Positions 7,935 through 16,831 of a stretch of 64,000 bases of DNA are shown in pieces. The notes beneath the pieces are model-generated. The model was not told the origin of the DNA, ran no database searches, and worked only from the letters and a program-made list of their open reading frames with translations. The position numbers were made by a program, and so were the translations under genes. How positions within the stretch are numbered: position 1 is the stretch's first letter; each line of letters opens with the position of its first letter. Source of the DNA: Sinorhizobium mexicanum (GTDB lineage: Bacteria > Pseudomonadota > Alphaproteobacteria > Rhizobiales > Rhizobiaceae); NCBI RefSeq assembly GCF_013488225.1, contig NZ_CP041240.1, positions 372,001 through 436,000 of the forward strand, given 5' to 3'.

Positions 7935-8859
7935 GCTGTTGGCTCTTCATGTTTTGGTACGCTACCCAAGCATTCAATAGGGGTGGGACTACCGTGGTTC
8001 TTCGTTGGCTACGATTCCTGGTAAGCGCCAATTTCACATCTGCTGCGCTCGCCTGTGGAAATTCCGACCACAGGAGTCCAATGGTCCCGGTCACAAAAGG
8101 CGCCGCGGCGCTCGTGCCTCCCAAAGTAAGTGCCTGGTCCCGCGCACTCAGGCTGGTTACCTTATCTCCGGGTGCGCCTAGGCCGCGTTGGCCAATAGAT
8201 TTTCCGAGATTCGAGTGGTCCATGGGTCTGCCTTGCAGATCATAGGCGACAACGGGCAGAACCCACGGATGGCAAGTGATGACCGTGCTGCCCAGCGTTC
8301 CCTGATTACCAGCCGCCACGACCACGATCACTCCGCGCTTGGCCGCGTGTCCCAAAGCTTCGTCCAATAGGCGCCCATCTTTGAGACTCGGCTGAGCGAG
8401 GGCGGCGCTTATATTTACGACGCAAGCTCCCGCATCAATGCAGTCAAGAATGGCTTGGCCGAGTTCCTCGGGTGTCGCGCTCGGCATATCGCCGTTCGCT
8501 TGGCTCATTTCAGTGAAGATGGGGCGGACGAGGAGTGTGCACTCGGGGCAAATCGCTGGGGCGACTGATCCCCGTTTGGCTGACAGAATTCCCGCTACAA
8601 ATGTGCCATGCGCGCATGCTGCGCTGTCAGGCCTGACGCACGTGCCATTTGTCACGCCTGGCACTTCGCGCACGCTGGAAGCCGCTAGGTCGACGTGGTT
8701 CATAACGATGGGTCCGTCGATCAATCCGATCGCCACGTCAGATCGACCGCGAGTGCGTTCCATCAGGCCGCGAAGTTTCACTAGTTCCAAGGGTTCCATT
8801 GACGGTTCTCGATCTTCAGTTTCTATTCGAGAACTCTGCTTTGGCGCGCAATTACTCAC
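7921..8859 (-). CDS. subtilisin-like (S8) protease of the PatA/PatG type
   Basis: The product has 312 residues from GTG 8859; ATG 8799 (MEPLELVKLRG) is an alternative start. The catalytic triad is visible: D48 in GLIDGP, H84 in CAHGTFVAGIL, S250 in GGTSAAAPFVTG, with oxyanion N185 in AAGNQG. No signal peptide is present, so it should act in the cytoplasm. The DGP active-site motif, the cysteine pair APAICPECTLL and the DHSNLG..GQRGLGAPG stretch match what I recall of cyanobactin PatA/PatG proteases. Those cut precursor peptides and, in PatG, join their ends. It is the first gene of a minus-strand row: protease, CxxC protein, PatG-C-like protein, four small Cys-rich genes. The likely role is cleavage at or near the VIPQ element; this is inference. 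Confidence 0.85.
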   Translation of the reverse strand: MSNCAPKQSSRIETEDREPSMEPLELVKLRGLMERTRGRSDVAIGLIDGPIVMNHVDLAASSVREVPGVTNGTCVRPDSAACAHGTFVAGILSAKRGSVAPAICPECTLLVRPIFTEMSQANGDMPSATPEELGQAILDCIDAGACVVNISAALAQPSLKDGRLLDEALGHAAKRGVIVVVAAGNQGTLGSTVITCHPWVLPVVAYDLQGRPMDHSNLGKSIGQRGLGAPGDKVTSLSARDQALTLGGTSAAAPFVTGTIGLLWSEFPQASAADVKLALTRNRSQRRTTVVPPLLNAWVAYQNMKSQQHVEG

Positions 8860-9074
8860 AAAAACTCACCCTGCTCCATCGGAGCAGAACAGCCAACTGA
8901 GTCTGCACAATAATCGTCCTGGAAGCCACCGCATCCCGATGACAACCACCGGACCCGCTATCGGACAGCGAAGACAAACTAAAACCTACACCAAAAAAGT
9001 TCAATTGTGGAGTCGGAAATACGACCTGCCCCAAAGTACGGATCCGCCCATAAGCGAGTCGAAAGGAGGTTCCG

Positions 9075-9141
9075 ATGCCTAAGAGGAGATACACGCCAGA
9101 GGAGACATGACGAAGCTGCGCCAGGCCGATGTGCTGCTGGA
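9075..9141 (+). pseudogene. IS3-family orfA remnant
   Basis: AAAGGAGG precedes an ATG at 9075 that opens MPKRRYTPEE. After a frame change the sequence continues TKLRQADVLLER. This is the typical start of an IS3-family OrfA. The rest of the element is missing and the sequence runs into an unrelated fragment. Confidence 0.6.
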
Positions 9142-9244
9142 ACGGCGCAACCGAGGACAATCTGACCAAGGCGCTCGAATTGGACGAGACTGCGCCGCCC
9201 ATATCGCGCTCGCCCCTAACTCTCCTCAGGCCCATAGCGTACTC

Positions 9245-9623
9245 GGTTGCGTAGAGACTTTCAGGGTCGGCACGAAGATGCCGTCGGGCGTTTCGCGCAG
9301 GCCCATCGGCTCGATCCTCAATTCGACATGTCCCTGCATTTCCTCGGAAGTGCCCTTTTGGCGCTTGGCCGCTTCCCCGAGGCTGACACCACCTTTAAGC
9401 GGCGGCTGGCGCTGGCGCCGCGCACCGACATGATGCGCTTCTATCTCGCCTGCCTCTACGGTCACACCGGGCGCCGCGACGAAGCGCGCCGTTACTGGCA
9501 GGAGACACTGGAGGTCAATCCCGCCTTTCCGTCGAACATGTCAGGCAGTTTCTGCCGTACCGGGATCCCAACCAGCTCGATCGGCCGATGGACGGACCGC
9601 GCAACGCCAGAATCGCGGTCTGA
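9245..9623 (+). pseudogene. C-terminal TPR fragment of an adenylate cyclase-type protein
   Basis: The frame reads GRHEDAVGRFAQAHRLDPQF, then HFLGSALLALGRFPEADTTF and YLACLYGHTGRRDEARRYW, which are tetratricopeptide repeats. After a frame change near 9535 it continues VEHVRQFLPYRDPNQLDRPM up to a TGA at 9621-9623. This tail is typical of the TPR end of rhizobial class III cyclase-like proteins. The cyclase domain is absent, so it is a remnant. Confidence 0.6.
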
Positions 9624-9729
9624 TCAGGCATCCCTGTCGCTCGCTATTTGCCTTCCGAGCGGCTTCGCGTCGCTATATTTGCAACTGTGTTCTTCGGAGC
9701 CGACTTCAAGGGCAATCCTCGGCATTCAT

Positions 9730-10074
9730 TCAAGTGGAAGATTTTGCATCCGAAAGGATGCAAGTTTCGTCCCAGTAGGCAAAGGCGATGCGACTATCGC
9801 GGATAGCAAATGCGCCACATCCTCGCCGGCCCGATGTATCGCGCCATTCGAGTACTACACTAGCACCTATTTCGTATAGCACCGCTGGAATGCAGGTCAT
9901 TCCCGCCACCGCGAAATCCCGCTCAAACATTTTTTGGATTGCAGAGCGCCCTTCGATGCAGTGCTGCCTTGCCGGAAGATGCAGGGCGTCTTCACGGTAC
10001 AGTTCTGCAACGGCGACCGCGTCACACCTATTGAAGCGTCTAACCCACTCTTCGACCACCTCCCGCGACTCCAT
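9730..10074 (-). CDS. SnoaL-like (NTF2-fold) protein
   Basis: The product has 114 residues from ATG 10074, preceded by GAAGGA at 8 nt. The pattern VEEWVRRFNRCDAVAVAELY followed by EDALHLPARQ, IEGRSAIQKMFERDF and a beta-rich end is that of SnoaL-like polyketide-cyclase/isomerase folds. These are small barrels with many functions, so the substrate cannot be named. It lies downstream of nodQ on the same strand, separated by a truncated cysQ, and may be read from the same long transcript. A role in Nod-factor metabolism is possible but not shown. Confidence 0.6.
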   Translation of the reverse strand: MESREVVEEWVRRFNRCDAVAVAELYREDALHLPARQHCIEGRSAIQKMFERDFAVAGMTCIPAVLYEIGASVVLEWRDTSGRRGCGAFAIRDSRIAFAYWDETCILSDAKSST

Positions 10075-10163
10075 CAGGATGTTCCTTCCGTCGGCCAGTA
10101 TCATCGGAGCACGCCCTGAACTACGGCTCCTTGACAGTGATAGGAGCACTCGAAACGCCGTCG

Positions 10164-10286
10164 TCAGTTCTTCAAAGACGATGGTCCCCGCATGCCCTTG
10201 CACGACACCTTGGCACGGGAGACGCCAAGGATCGCCTCGCCGGCATCGATGGCGATGCGTTCGAGCACCTCACACAAGGACGTCAT
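10164..10286 (-). pseudogene. truncated cysQ-like gene after nodQ
   Basis: An ATG at 10286 overlaps the nodQ stop (ATGA). It opens a 40-codon frame reading [20 protein letters not shown], which resembles the N-terminus of CysQ, the 3'(2'),5'-bisphosphate nucleotidase that removes the PAP left after sulfate transfer. The frame then diverges and stops at 10164. The overlap suggests an intact cysQ once followed nodQ in the operon. Only the start remains. Confidence 0.5.
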
Positions 10287-12184
10287 TTCTCCTCCGTCAT
10301 CTGGTCGAGATATTCCTCGATCTTGAGCGCCAGCGAGATCGCCTCGTGGCCAACTGTGTGAAGATGCAGTTCCGGATTTTCGGGCGCCTCATAGGGCGAA
10401 GAAATGCCGGTGAAATTCGCAATCTTGCCCGCCAGCGCCTTTTCATACAGGCCCTTCGGATCGCGGCGCGCGCATTCTTCCAGGGGCGTATCGACGAATA
10501 TCTCGATGAATTCGCCCTTTTCCATCAGCTCGCGCGCCATCCGCCGTTCGTCACGGAACGGAGAAATGAAGGATACGAGCACGATCAGGCCGGCATCAGC
10601 CATGAGCTTCGCCACTTCCGCCACCCGGCGGATGTTTTCCACCCGATCCTCGTCGGTGAAGCCAAGGTCGCGATTGAGACCGTGACGCACATTGTCGCCG
10701 TCCAGCAGGTAGGTATGTTTGCCCCGCGCATGCAGAACCTTGTCGAGGGCATTGGCGATCGTCGATTTTCCCGAACCGGAGAGCCCGGTGAACCAAAGGA
10801 CGGCGGGCCGCTGGTGCTTCATCGCGCTGCGCGCGCCCTTGTTGACGTCGGTCGCCTGCCAATGGACGTTGTCGGCGCGACGCAGCGGGAAATCGATCAT
10901 CCCTGCGCCGACCGTCGCATTGGAAATCCGGTCGACGATTATGAAGTTGCCCGTCGTCCGGTCGTCCTTGTATGCATCAAAGACGATCGGCGCTTGGGTC
11001 GAGATATTGCAGACGCCGATTTCGTTCATCTGCAGGGACTTCGCCGCTTCGCGCACGAAGCTGTTGATGTTGACCTGATGCTTGAGCGCGGTAACGGTCG
11101 CATTCACGCTGTCCGTCTCCGTGCGCAGGATATAGCTTCGCCCGGGGATCATCGGGCTCGGATCGAACCAGATCATGTGGGCCTGGAACTGATCGGCGAC
11201 GAAGGGTCTGGCGCCTGGTGCGGCCAATATGTTGCCGCGGGAAACCTCGACCTCGTCCGAAAGCACCAGCGTGACCGCTTCGCCTTCTACGGCCTTCTGC
11301 ACTTCGCCGTCATAGGTGACGATGCTCCTGATCGCGGTGCGCTGCCCCGATTTGGCGACGATCACCTGGTCACCGACCGAAATCTTGCCGGACGCAATCT
11401 GCCCCGCATATCCCCGGAAGTTCGCGTCGGGCCGCATGACCAGTTGAACGGGAAAGCGGAAAGGCTTCTGCGCCTCCTGGCGATCGAAGTCGATCGTTTC
11501 GAGATATTCGAGAAGTGCGGCACCCTGGTACCAGGGCGTCTTCTCCGAGTTCGCGATGACGTTATCGCCATAACGCGCCGATATGGGTATCGGCTTGATG
11601 CTCAGAAAGCCAAGTTCGCGCGCAAAGTGCAGATAGTCTTCCGCAATGCTCTCGAAGACCGTCTGGCTGTAGCCGACGAGGTCGATCTTGTTCACTGCCA
11701 GCACGACATGGCGAATGCCGAGCAGCGACGCAATGTAGGAGTGGCGTCGTGTTTGCGGGAGAACCCCCTGACGGCTGTCGATCAGGAGCACCGCAAGAGC
11801 CGCGGTCGAGGCCCCAGTGACCATGTTGCGGGTATATTCCTCGTGCCCCGGAGTGTCCGCCACGATGAACTTGCGCTTCGAGGTCGAAAAATAACGATAG
11901 GCCACATCGATGGTGATGCCCTGCTCGCGCTCGGCCTCGAGACCGTCCAGGAGAAGGGCGAGATCGATGTCGTCACCGTTCGCGCTGCGCTGCGCGCCGA
12001 CGCGCCCCAGATTGGCAAGCTGGTCCTCATAGACCAGCTTCGCATCGAAAAGCAGCCTGCCGATCAATGTCGACTTGCCGTCGTCCACCGAGCCGCAGGT
12101 GATAAATCGAAGGATCGACTTGTTGTCCTGGTCGGCCAGGTGCGCCTGGATATCGAGCGGTGCAAGAGAAGGAAGATAGGACAT
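10283..12184 (-). CDS. nodQ: NodQ, sulfate adenylyltransferase GTPase subunit fused to APS kinase
   Basis: The product has 633 residues. The N-terminal CysN-like half carries the GTP-binding motifs GSVDDGKST (31-39), [12 protein letters not shown] and NKIDLVGY. The C-terminal CysC-like half has the P-loop GLSGSGKST near residue 466 and [12 protein letters not shown]. With NodP it makes APS from ATP and sulfate, then PAPS, the sulfate donor for NodH. The start codon overlaps the nodP stop by one base. Length and domain order match known NodQ proteins; household CysN/CysC is the alternative, but the nodH-P-Q context supports NodQ. Confidence 0.96.
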   Translation of the reverse strand: MSYLPSLAPLDIQAHLADQDNKSILRFITCGSVDDGKSTLIGRLLFDAKLVYEDQLANLGRVGAQRSANGDDIDLALLLDGLEAEREQGITIDVAYRYFSTSKRKFIVADTPGHEEYTRNMVTGASTAALAVLLIDSRQGVLPQTRRHSYIASLLGIRHVVLAVNKIDLVGYSQTVFESIAEDYLHFARELGFLSIKPIPISARYGDNVIANSEKTPWYQGAALLEYLETIDFDRQEAQKPFRFPVQLVMRPDANFRGYAGQIASGKISVGDQVIVAKSGQRTAIRSIVTYDGEVQKAVEGEAVTLVLSDEVEVSRGNILAAPGARPFVADQFQAHMIWFDPSPMIPGRSYILRTETDSVNATVTALKHQVNINSFVREAAKSLQMNEIGVCNISTQAPIVFDAYKDDRTTGNFIIVDRISNATVGAGMIDFPLRRADNVHWQATDVNKGARSAMKHQRPAVLWFTGLSGSGKSTIANALDKVLHARGKHTYLLDGDNVRHGLNRDLGFTDEDRVENIRRVAEVAKLMADAGLIVLVSFISPFRDERRMARELMEKGEFIEIFVDTPLEECARRDPKGLYEKALAGKIANFTGISSPYEAPENPELHLHTVGHEAISLALKIEEYLDQMTEEK

Positions 12185-13083
12185 CAGAAATACCCCTCCC
12201 GCTTCTTCTTCTCCATCGCGCCGGCCTCGTCCCGGTCGATGAGCCGGCTCTGTCGCTCGGAGGTGCGCACCGTCAGCATCTCGCGCAATATGTCGGCGAC
12301 GGTCGCGGCCTCCGACTCGATCGCGCCCGTCAGCGGATAGCAGCCAAGCGTGCGGAAGCGCACAAGCCGTTCGGTCACGCTTTCCTCCGGCTGAAGAGGC
12401 ATGCGATCGTCGTCGACCATGATCAGCATGCCATCACGCTCCACGACCGGCCGTCTCGCCGCAAAATAAAGCGGCACGATCGGGATGTCCTCCGTCATGA
12501 TGTATTGCCAGATGTCGAATTCGGTCCAATTCGAAAGCGGGAACACCCGCATCGTCTCGCCCGGACGAACGCGCGTATTGTAGGTTTTCCAAAGTTCGGG
12601 ACGCTGGTGTTTGGGATCCCATCCGTGCTGGCCATTGCGGATCGAGAATATGCGTTCCTTGGCGCGCGACTTCTCTTCGTCGCGCCGGGCGCCTGCGAGC
12701 GCTGCATCAAATCCGTATTTGTCGAGCGCCTGCCGCAAGGCAACGGTCTTCATGATGTGCGTATGAATATTCGACCCGTGGGAAAATGGTCCGATGCCCT
12801 GGTCCAGGCCGTCCTGATTGGTATGGACCAGAAGATCGAAGCCGCGCTCCTTCGCCATCCTGTCGCGGAATTCGATCATTTCTCGAAACTTCCATGTGGT
12901 GTCCACATGGAGGAAAGGGAAAGGTGGCTTCGATGGAAAAAACGCCTTCATCGCCAGATGCAGCAAGACCGAAGAGTCTTTTCCGATAGAATAAAGTACA
13001 ACCGGATTTGAAAACGTTGCAACAACTTCGCGAATGGCGTGAATTGCTTCAGCTTCAAGTCGCCGAAGATGGGAAAGAGACAT
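12184..13083 (-). CDS. nodP: NodP, sulfate adenylyltransferase small subunit
   Basis: The product has 299 residues. It carries the PP-loop [10 protein letters not shown] near residue 33, [16 protein letters not shown] and [14 protein letters not shown], all typical of CysD/NodP ATP sulfurylase subunits. It works with NodQ in the cytoplasm to activate sulfate. Its ATG lies 5 nt after the nodH stop and its stop overlaps the nodQ start, so nodH, nodP and nodQ form one transcription unit devoted to Nod-factor sulfation. Confidence 0.96.
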   Translation of the reverse strand: MSLSHLRRLEAEAIHAIREVVATFSNPVVLYSIGKDSSVLLHLAMKAFFPSKPPFPFLHVDTTWKFREMIEFRDRMAKERGFDLLVHTNQDGLDQGIGPFSHGSNIHTHIMKTVALRQALDKYGFDAALAGARRDEEKSRAKERIFSIRNGQHGWDPKHQRPELWKTYNTRVRPGETMRVFPLSNWTEFDIWQYIMTEDIPIVPLYFAARRPVVERDGMLIMVDDDRMPLQPEESVTERLVRFRTLGCYPLTGAIESEAATVADILREMLTVRTSERQSRLIDRDEAGAMEKKKREGYF

Positions 13084-13088
13084 ATCAC

Positions 13089-13847
13089 TTATCCCTGTGG
13101 GACTATAGCGTCATGGATCATCTCGAAGAATCTCGCGTAGGGTCCGCCTGCGAAGTGACGCCGCAACTCTTCGAAATTCTCTACGGTTTCCTCCAGCGGC
13201 CGCTTTTCCAGGCGCTGAAGAGTAGCGCGGCCAGAAAGTTGAAACGCCTGAACCCCCAAAAATCGCCAAGTCGTTTCCAAGCATGCCGCGGGTTCAAGAA
13301 GAAGCCTCTCGTACTCGATCTCAAGCAAGCTGGTCGAAGCGTAGGAATGCTCGACTCGCGTGTGGAAATCGTCAGCGGCCTTGAAGTAGTCCTCGCAGGA
13401 GGCGATCGGCAATTTTACGCGTGGCGGCGGAGCCGTATCGTCATCCGAGCTGAATTTGAGCCATTGGCGGCTTTGCCTTGCCTGCACCAACGAGCGCAGC
13501 GACTCCAATGTATTTCTGCGCGACAAGAAGATGACCTTGAGCCCCGGCCAACGCGCCAGCTCGTCAAAAAAGCCTGGACGGTCATGAAACTGCGGTTCGT
13601 TGATCTTGCATCCAACATGCGTGACCTTCTTGCCACTCCGTGCCGGGAAGCGCAAATATGCGAGCTCAAGGAGCTCGTGATCGCTGCGTTGCAGGCGGTC
13701 CTTATCGGGCCAATTGGCATCATACCTGTTGAGAAGCTCACCGTTGCTCGACACGTTCGGGTGCTCGTTCAGCAACTCTTCGAGGTAGTGCGTTCCAGTC
13801 CTTGGCATCCCAAGGATCACAAATGGCGCTGGTGCGGAGTGGGTCAT
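13089..13847 (-). CDS. nodH: NodH, Nod-factor sulfotransferase
   Basis: The product has 252 residues from ATG 13847 ([20 protein letters not shown]), aligned with known NodH starts; the frame extends to 13895 without support. The PAPS-binding segment [19 protein letters not shown] and [15 protein letters not shown] are characteristic. NodH transfers sulfate from PAPS to the 6-O position of the reducing-end glucosamine of the lipo-chitooligosaccharide, which sets host range. It is followed immediately by nodPQ. A 186-nt gap without a recognisable nod box separates it from the aldo/keto reductase upstream. Confidence 0.95.
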   Translation of the reverse strand: MTHSAPAPFVILGMPRTGTHYLEELLNEHPNVSSNGELLNRYDANWPDKDRLQRSDHELLELAYLRFPARSGKKVTHVGCKINEPQFHDRPGFFDELARWPGLKVIFLSRRNTLESLRSLVQARQSRQWLKFSSDDDTAPPPRVKLPIASCEDYFKAADDFHTRVEHSYASTSLLEIEYERLLLEPAACLETTWRFLGVQAFQLSGRATLQRLEKRPLEETVENFEELRRHFAGGPYARFFEMIHDAIVPQG

Positions 13848-14033
13848 TGCATGTTTCCCGGCTGAAAATAGTTCACGAAGGATTGGCCGTGCCACCAGTG
13901 CAAGAATCTGCGGCCGCTTAAGATCGGCGCCCGTTCGCCGGTCTCAACCCCCGTGACTCGTTAGGCAGTTTCAGAGATGGTCACGGGACCTGTATCGGCG
14001 GCGTAAGTTTGCACCACGAGCCTCACACCCGAG

Positions 14034-15086
14034 TTACGGCGGCGCCGTTCCATAGCGCTGATAGATTGACTGGATTCCATCCAGGATTTTGCGTGACAGG
14101 CTGACCTCCAGGCTGGCGATGTTGTGTTGCAATTGCTGCACCGAGGTAGCGCCTACTAGAGTGCTTGCAACAAATGGCCGGCCCCTGACGAACGACAACG
14201 CGCCGTGTACCGGATCGATGCCATGTTCACGGAAGAGCGTCGTATATGCGAGTGCCGCATGCTGCGCCCTCTCGTTGCTGTAGCGGAAGAACCGCCCGAA
14301 CAAGTTCAGCCGCGAGCCAGTTGGCCGCTGGCCATCCAAGTATTTCCCGGTCAGCGTCCCCATGGCAAGCGGCGAGTATGCAAGGAGCCCCACCTGTTCG
14401 CGCAGAGCCATCTCGGCGAGACCATATTCAAAGTCCAGGTTGAGCAGATTGTACGGATTCTGAGTGCTTATCACGCGGGCTAGCCCTTGTGCCTCCGCGT
14501 GATGGAGGAAGCGGGCCAGGCCCCAAGGCGTTTCGTTGCAGAGCCCGATGTGACGAACGCGGCCGCACTTGACGAGCGCGTCCAACGCTTCCAGCGTCTC
14601 AAGGATAGGAACCGTATCGTCGTCGAGCTCGTACTGGTAGTCGAGTAACTGGAAGACGTTGGTGCTACGGTCAGGCCAGTGCAGTTGGAAGAGGTCGACA
14701 TAGTCCGTCTCGAGCCTTTGGAGGCTTGCGTCTACGGCCTCGAACAGGTTGGCGCGGGTGTAGCTGACCTGGCCGCCGCGCACATAAGGTAAGTTCGCCT
14801 TTCCTGCTCGAGCGGGCCCGACCGCCTTTGTTGCGAGCACGATGTCTTGCCTGCGGCCGGTCTTGCGTATCCAACTGCCGATATAACGCTCCGCCAGTCC
14901 ATGTGTCTCGACTCGGGGTGGCACAGGATACATCTCTGCAGTATCGACAAAGTTTATGCCGGCATCGAGGGCTGCGTCCAGTTGCGCGTGCGCCTCCGCT
15001 TCCGTGTTCTGCTCTCCCCAGCTCATGGTGCCCAGGCCGAGCGCGCTTATCTTCAGACCGCTGCGGCCGAGTTCGCGAGACTGCAT
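14034..15086 (-). CDS. aldo/keto reductase (Tas-like) inside the nod operon
   Basis: The product has 350 residues. The start is ATG 15086, with AAGGAG 7 nt upstream (a GTG at 15089 is closer than ideal). Catalytic features of the family are present: GINFVDTAEMY (Asp, Tyr), a Lys in LATKAVGP, and QLHWPD (His). The C-terminal NADPH-binding part reads FVASTLVGATSVQQLQHNI. The overall pattern matches Tas-type NADP(H)-dependent reductases. It begins 34 nt after the nodJ stop and so reads as part of the nodABCSUIJ operon before nodH. I do not recall this gene as a standard nod gene; it could modify a sugar or carbonyl compound, or be an inserted passenger. Confidence 0.85.
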   Translation of the reverse strand: MQSRELGRSGLKISALGLGTMSWGEQNTEAEAHAQLDAALDAGINFVDTAEMYPVPPRVETHGLAERYIGSWIRKTGRRQDIVLATKAVGPARAGKANLPYVRGGQVSYTRANLFEAVDASLQRLETDYVDLFQLHWPDRSTNVFQLLDYQYELDDDTVPILETLEALDALVKCGRVRHIGLCNETPWGLARFLHHAEAQGLARVISTQNPYNLLNLDFEYGLAEMALREQVGLLAYSPLAMGTLTGKYLDGQRPTGSRLNLFGRFFRYSNERAQHAALAYTTLFREHGIDPVHGALSFVRGRPFVASTLVGATSVQQLQHNIASLEVSLSRKILDGIQSIYQRYGTAPP

Positions 15087-15120
15087 CACGTTTCTCCTTC
15101 TCGTCTGGTGGCGAGTAGCA

Positions 15121-15909
15121 TCAAGACATCAGACGCCGACGAAACAGTGCCGCCGACAGGAAGAACGGCACAACTGCGTAGATGCAAAGCGCGCCGATAT
15201 GCAGGCCGATGCTGTCCGCCGGGCGGCCAAGCATTGCTGGACGAATGAGCTCGATTGCATGTGCCAACGGCAAGAACTGCGCAGCCTCCCGAAAGGCGCC
15301 GGGCAGCTGGTTGATAGGAAAGACCGCGCCACACAGGAACAGCATGGGTGTGAGGACGAGCGTCTGGTAAAAAACGAAATAGTCGTAACTGGGAGCAAGC
15401 GCCGTGACGACCATCGCCAGGCTCGCGAAGGCCAAGCCAGTGAGCACGATGACTGGCAGCGCATAAAGGATGGACGGCCACGCCGCATAGCCCAGCGTGG
15501 TGGCAACAATCATAATACCCGTACCGGCGAGGAATGCCTTGCTGGCTGCCCAAGCCAACTCACCGAGAACAATGTCGCCGAGCGTAAGTTGTGTGTAAAG
15601 AATCGCTTCCCAGGTGCGCTGAGCATGCATTCGAGCGAAAGCCGCGTAAATCGTCTCGAATGTCGCAGACGTCATCGCGCTTGTCGCCACCATGCCGCCT
15701 GCCAAAAAAGCAACGTACGACGTGCCGTCAACGCGACCTATGACAATTCCGAGGCCAAGGCCGAGGCCGAACAGGTAGATTATAGGATCGGCCAAGTTCC
15801 CGAGAATCGACGCAAGCGCTACTTTCTTCCATGCCAGATAGTTACGTCGCCATACGGCGATCCAGTTCCAAGCGTTAGCGGGCAGAGCCGCGGCACGACC
15901 TTCACCCAT
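15121..15909 (-). CDS. nodJ: NodJ, Nod-factor ABC exporter permease
   Basis: The product has 262 residues and about six hydrophobic segments, typical of ABC-2 type permeases; it ends [28 protein letters not shown] is the conserved N-terminal region of NodJ. It forms the inner-membrane channel that exports Nod factors with the ATPase NodI. Its ATG follows the nodI stop by 3 nt. Confidence 0.96.
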   Translation of the reverse strand: MGEGRAAALPANAWNWIAVWRRNYLAWKKVALASILGNLADPIIYLFGLGLGLGIVIGRVDGTSYVAFLAGGMVATSAMTSATFETIYAAFARMHAQRTWEAILYTQLTLGDIVLGELAWAASKAFLAGTGIMIVATTLGYAAWPSILYALPVIVLTGLAFASLAMVVTALAPSYDYFVFYQTLVLTPMLFLCGAVFPINQLPGAFREAAQFLPLAHAIELIRPAMLGRPADSIGLHIGALCIYAVVPFFLSAALFRRRLMS

Positions 15910-15912
15910 AGC

Positions 15913-16827
15913 TCACTTCTCCATCTCGCGCCCAGTCAGCCGCAAAAACACATCCTCAAGATTCGGCGGACGCTGCAGAACACGCAAACCTGTGCGCTCG
16001 CGCAGCCGCACGCGCACCTGCTCCGGATCGGACGCGTAGCAAAAGAGTGTCTCGCCGCTCACTTCGATGCGTTGGGCGTAGGGGCTAATCAGCGATTGCA
16101 GTTCATGCGGATTGCCGCCGTAAATCTCGATGACCTCGCACCCGATCAGTTCGTCGATCAAAGCATGAGGGCGGCCTTCGGCGATGTTGCGGCCTCGTTC
16201 GAGCACGCACAGCCGATCGCACAACCGCTCAGCCTCTTCCATGAAGTGGGTCGTCAAGATAATCGTCATGCCGCGCGCCAGCAGGGCACGCAGGCGCTCC
16301 CAGATCAGGTGGCGAGCGTGCGGATCGAGACCGGTGGTCGGCTCGTCCATTACAAGCAGCTGCGGGTCGTTGATCAACGCACGCGCCAGCGTCAGGCGCC
16401 GTTTCATGCCGCCGGACAATTCGGAGACACGGGCATCCACCTTGCTCTCAAGGCGGGCGAACTCGAGAAGCGACGGCATAACCGCTTTGACCTCGCGTGT
16501 GCTCATGCCGAAGTAGCGCCCGTAGACCAGCAGGTTCTCGCGTACAGTGAACTCAGGGTCGAGGTTGTCGAATTGGGGGACTACGCCGATGCGCCTGCGC
16601 GCCAAGCGAGCCCGCGCCGGTACCGGGACGCCGAGCACGGTAATCTGCCCCGCATCAGGCGATGTCATGCCGAGGACCATACGGGCAATTGTGCTTTTGC
16701 CCGCGCCGTTCGGTCCCAGCAGGCCGAAGCATTCGCCCGACGCCACGCTCAACGACAGCCCGTCAACCACGAGCTTGTCACCATATCTCTTGCTTATGCC
16801 GGCAAGATCGATTGCTACCATGGACAT
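15913..16827 (-). CDS. nodI: NodI, Nod-factor ABC exporter ATPase
   Basis: The product has 304 residues. Walker A is [13 protein letters not shown], the signature [16 protein letters not shown] and Walker [17 protein letters not shown]. It energises export of lipo-chitooligosaccharides through NodJ. It starts 4 nt after the nodU stop, within the nodABCSUIJ operon, and ends 3 nt before nodJ. Confidence 0.96.
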   Translation of the reverse strand: MSMVAIDLAGISKRYGDKLVVDGLSLSVASGECFGLLGPNGAGKSTIARMVLGMTSPDAGQITVLGVPVPARARLARRRIGVVPQFDNLDPEFTVRENLLVYGRYFGMSTREVKAVMPSLLEFARLESKVDARVSELSGGMKRRLTLARALINDPQLLVMDEPTTGLDPHARHLIWERLRALLARGMTIILTTHFMEEAERLCDRLCVLERGRNIAEGRPHALIDELIGCEVIEIYGGNPHELQSLISPYAQRIEVSGETLFCYASDPEQVRVRLRERTGLRVLQRPPNLEDVFLRLTGREMEK

Positions 16828-16831
16828 GCGC

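Noticed and set aside
8852..9235. 127-codon minus-strand frame upstream of the protease, considered as another peptide gene
   Set aside because: It lacks the PGFTAE leader and a ribosome site, and it overlaps IS3 remnant sequence.
9788..12340. 850-codon open frame on the plus strand
   Set aside because: It is antisense to nodQ, has no family features, and arises from the codon bias of that GC-rich gene.
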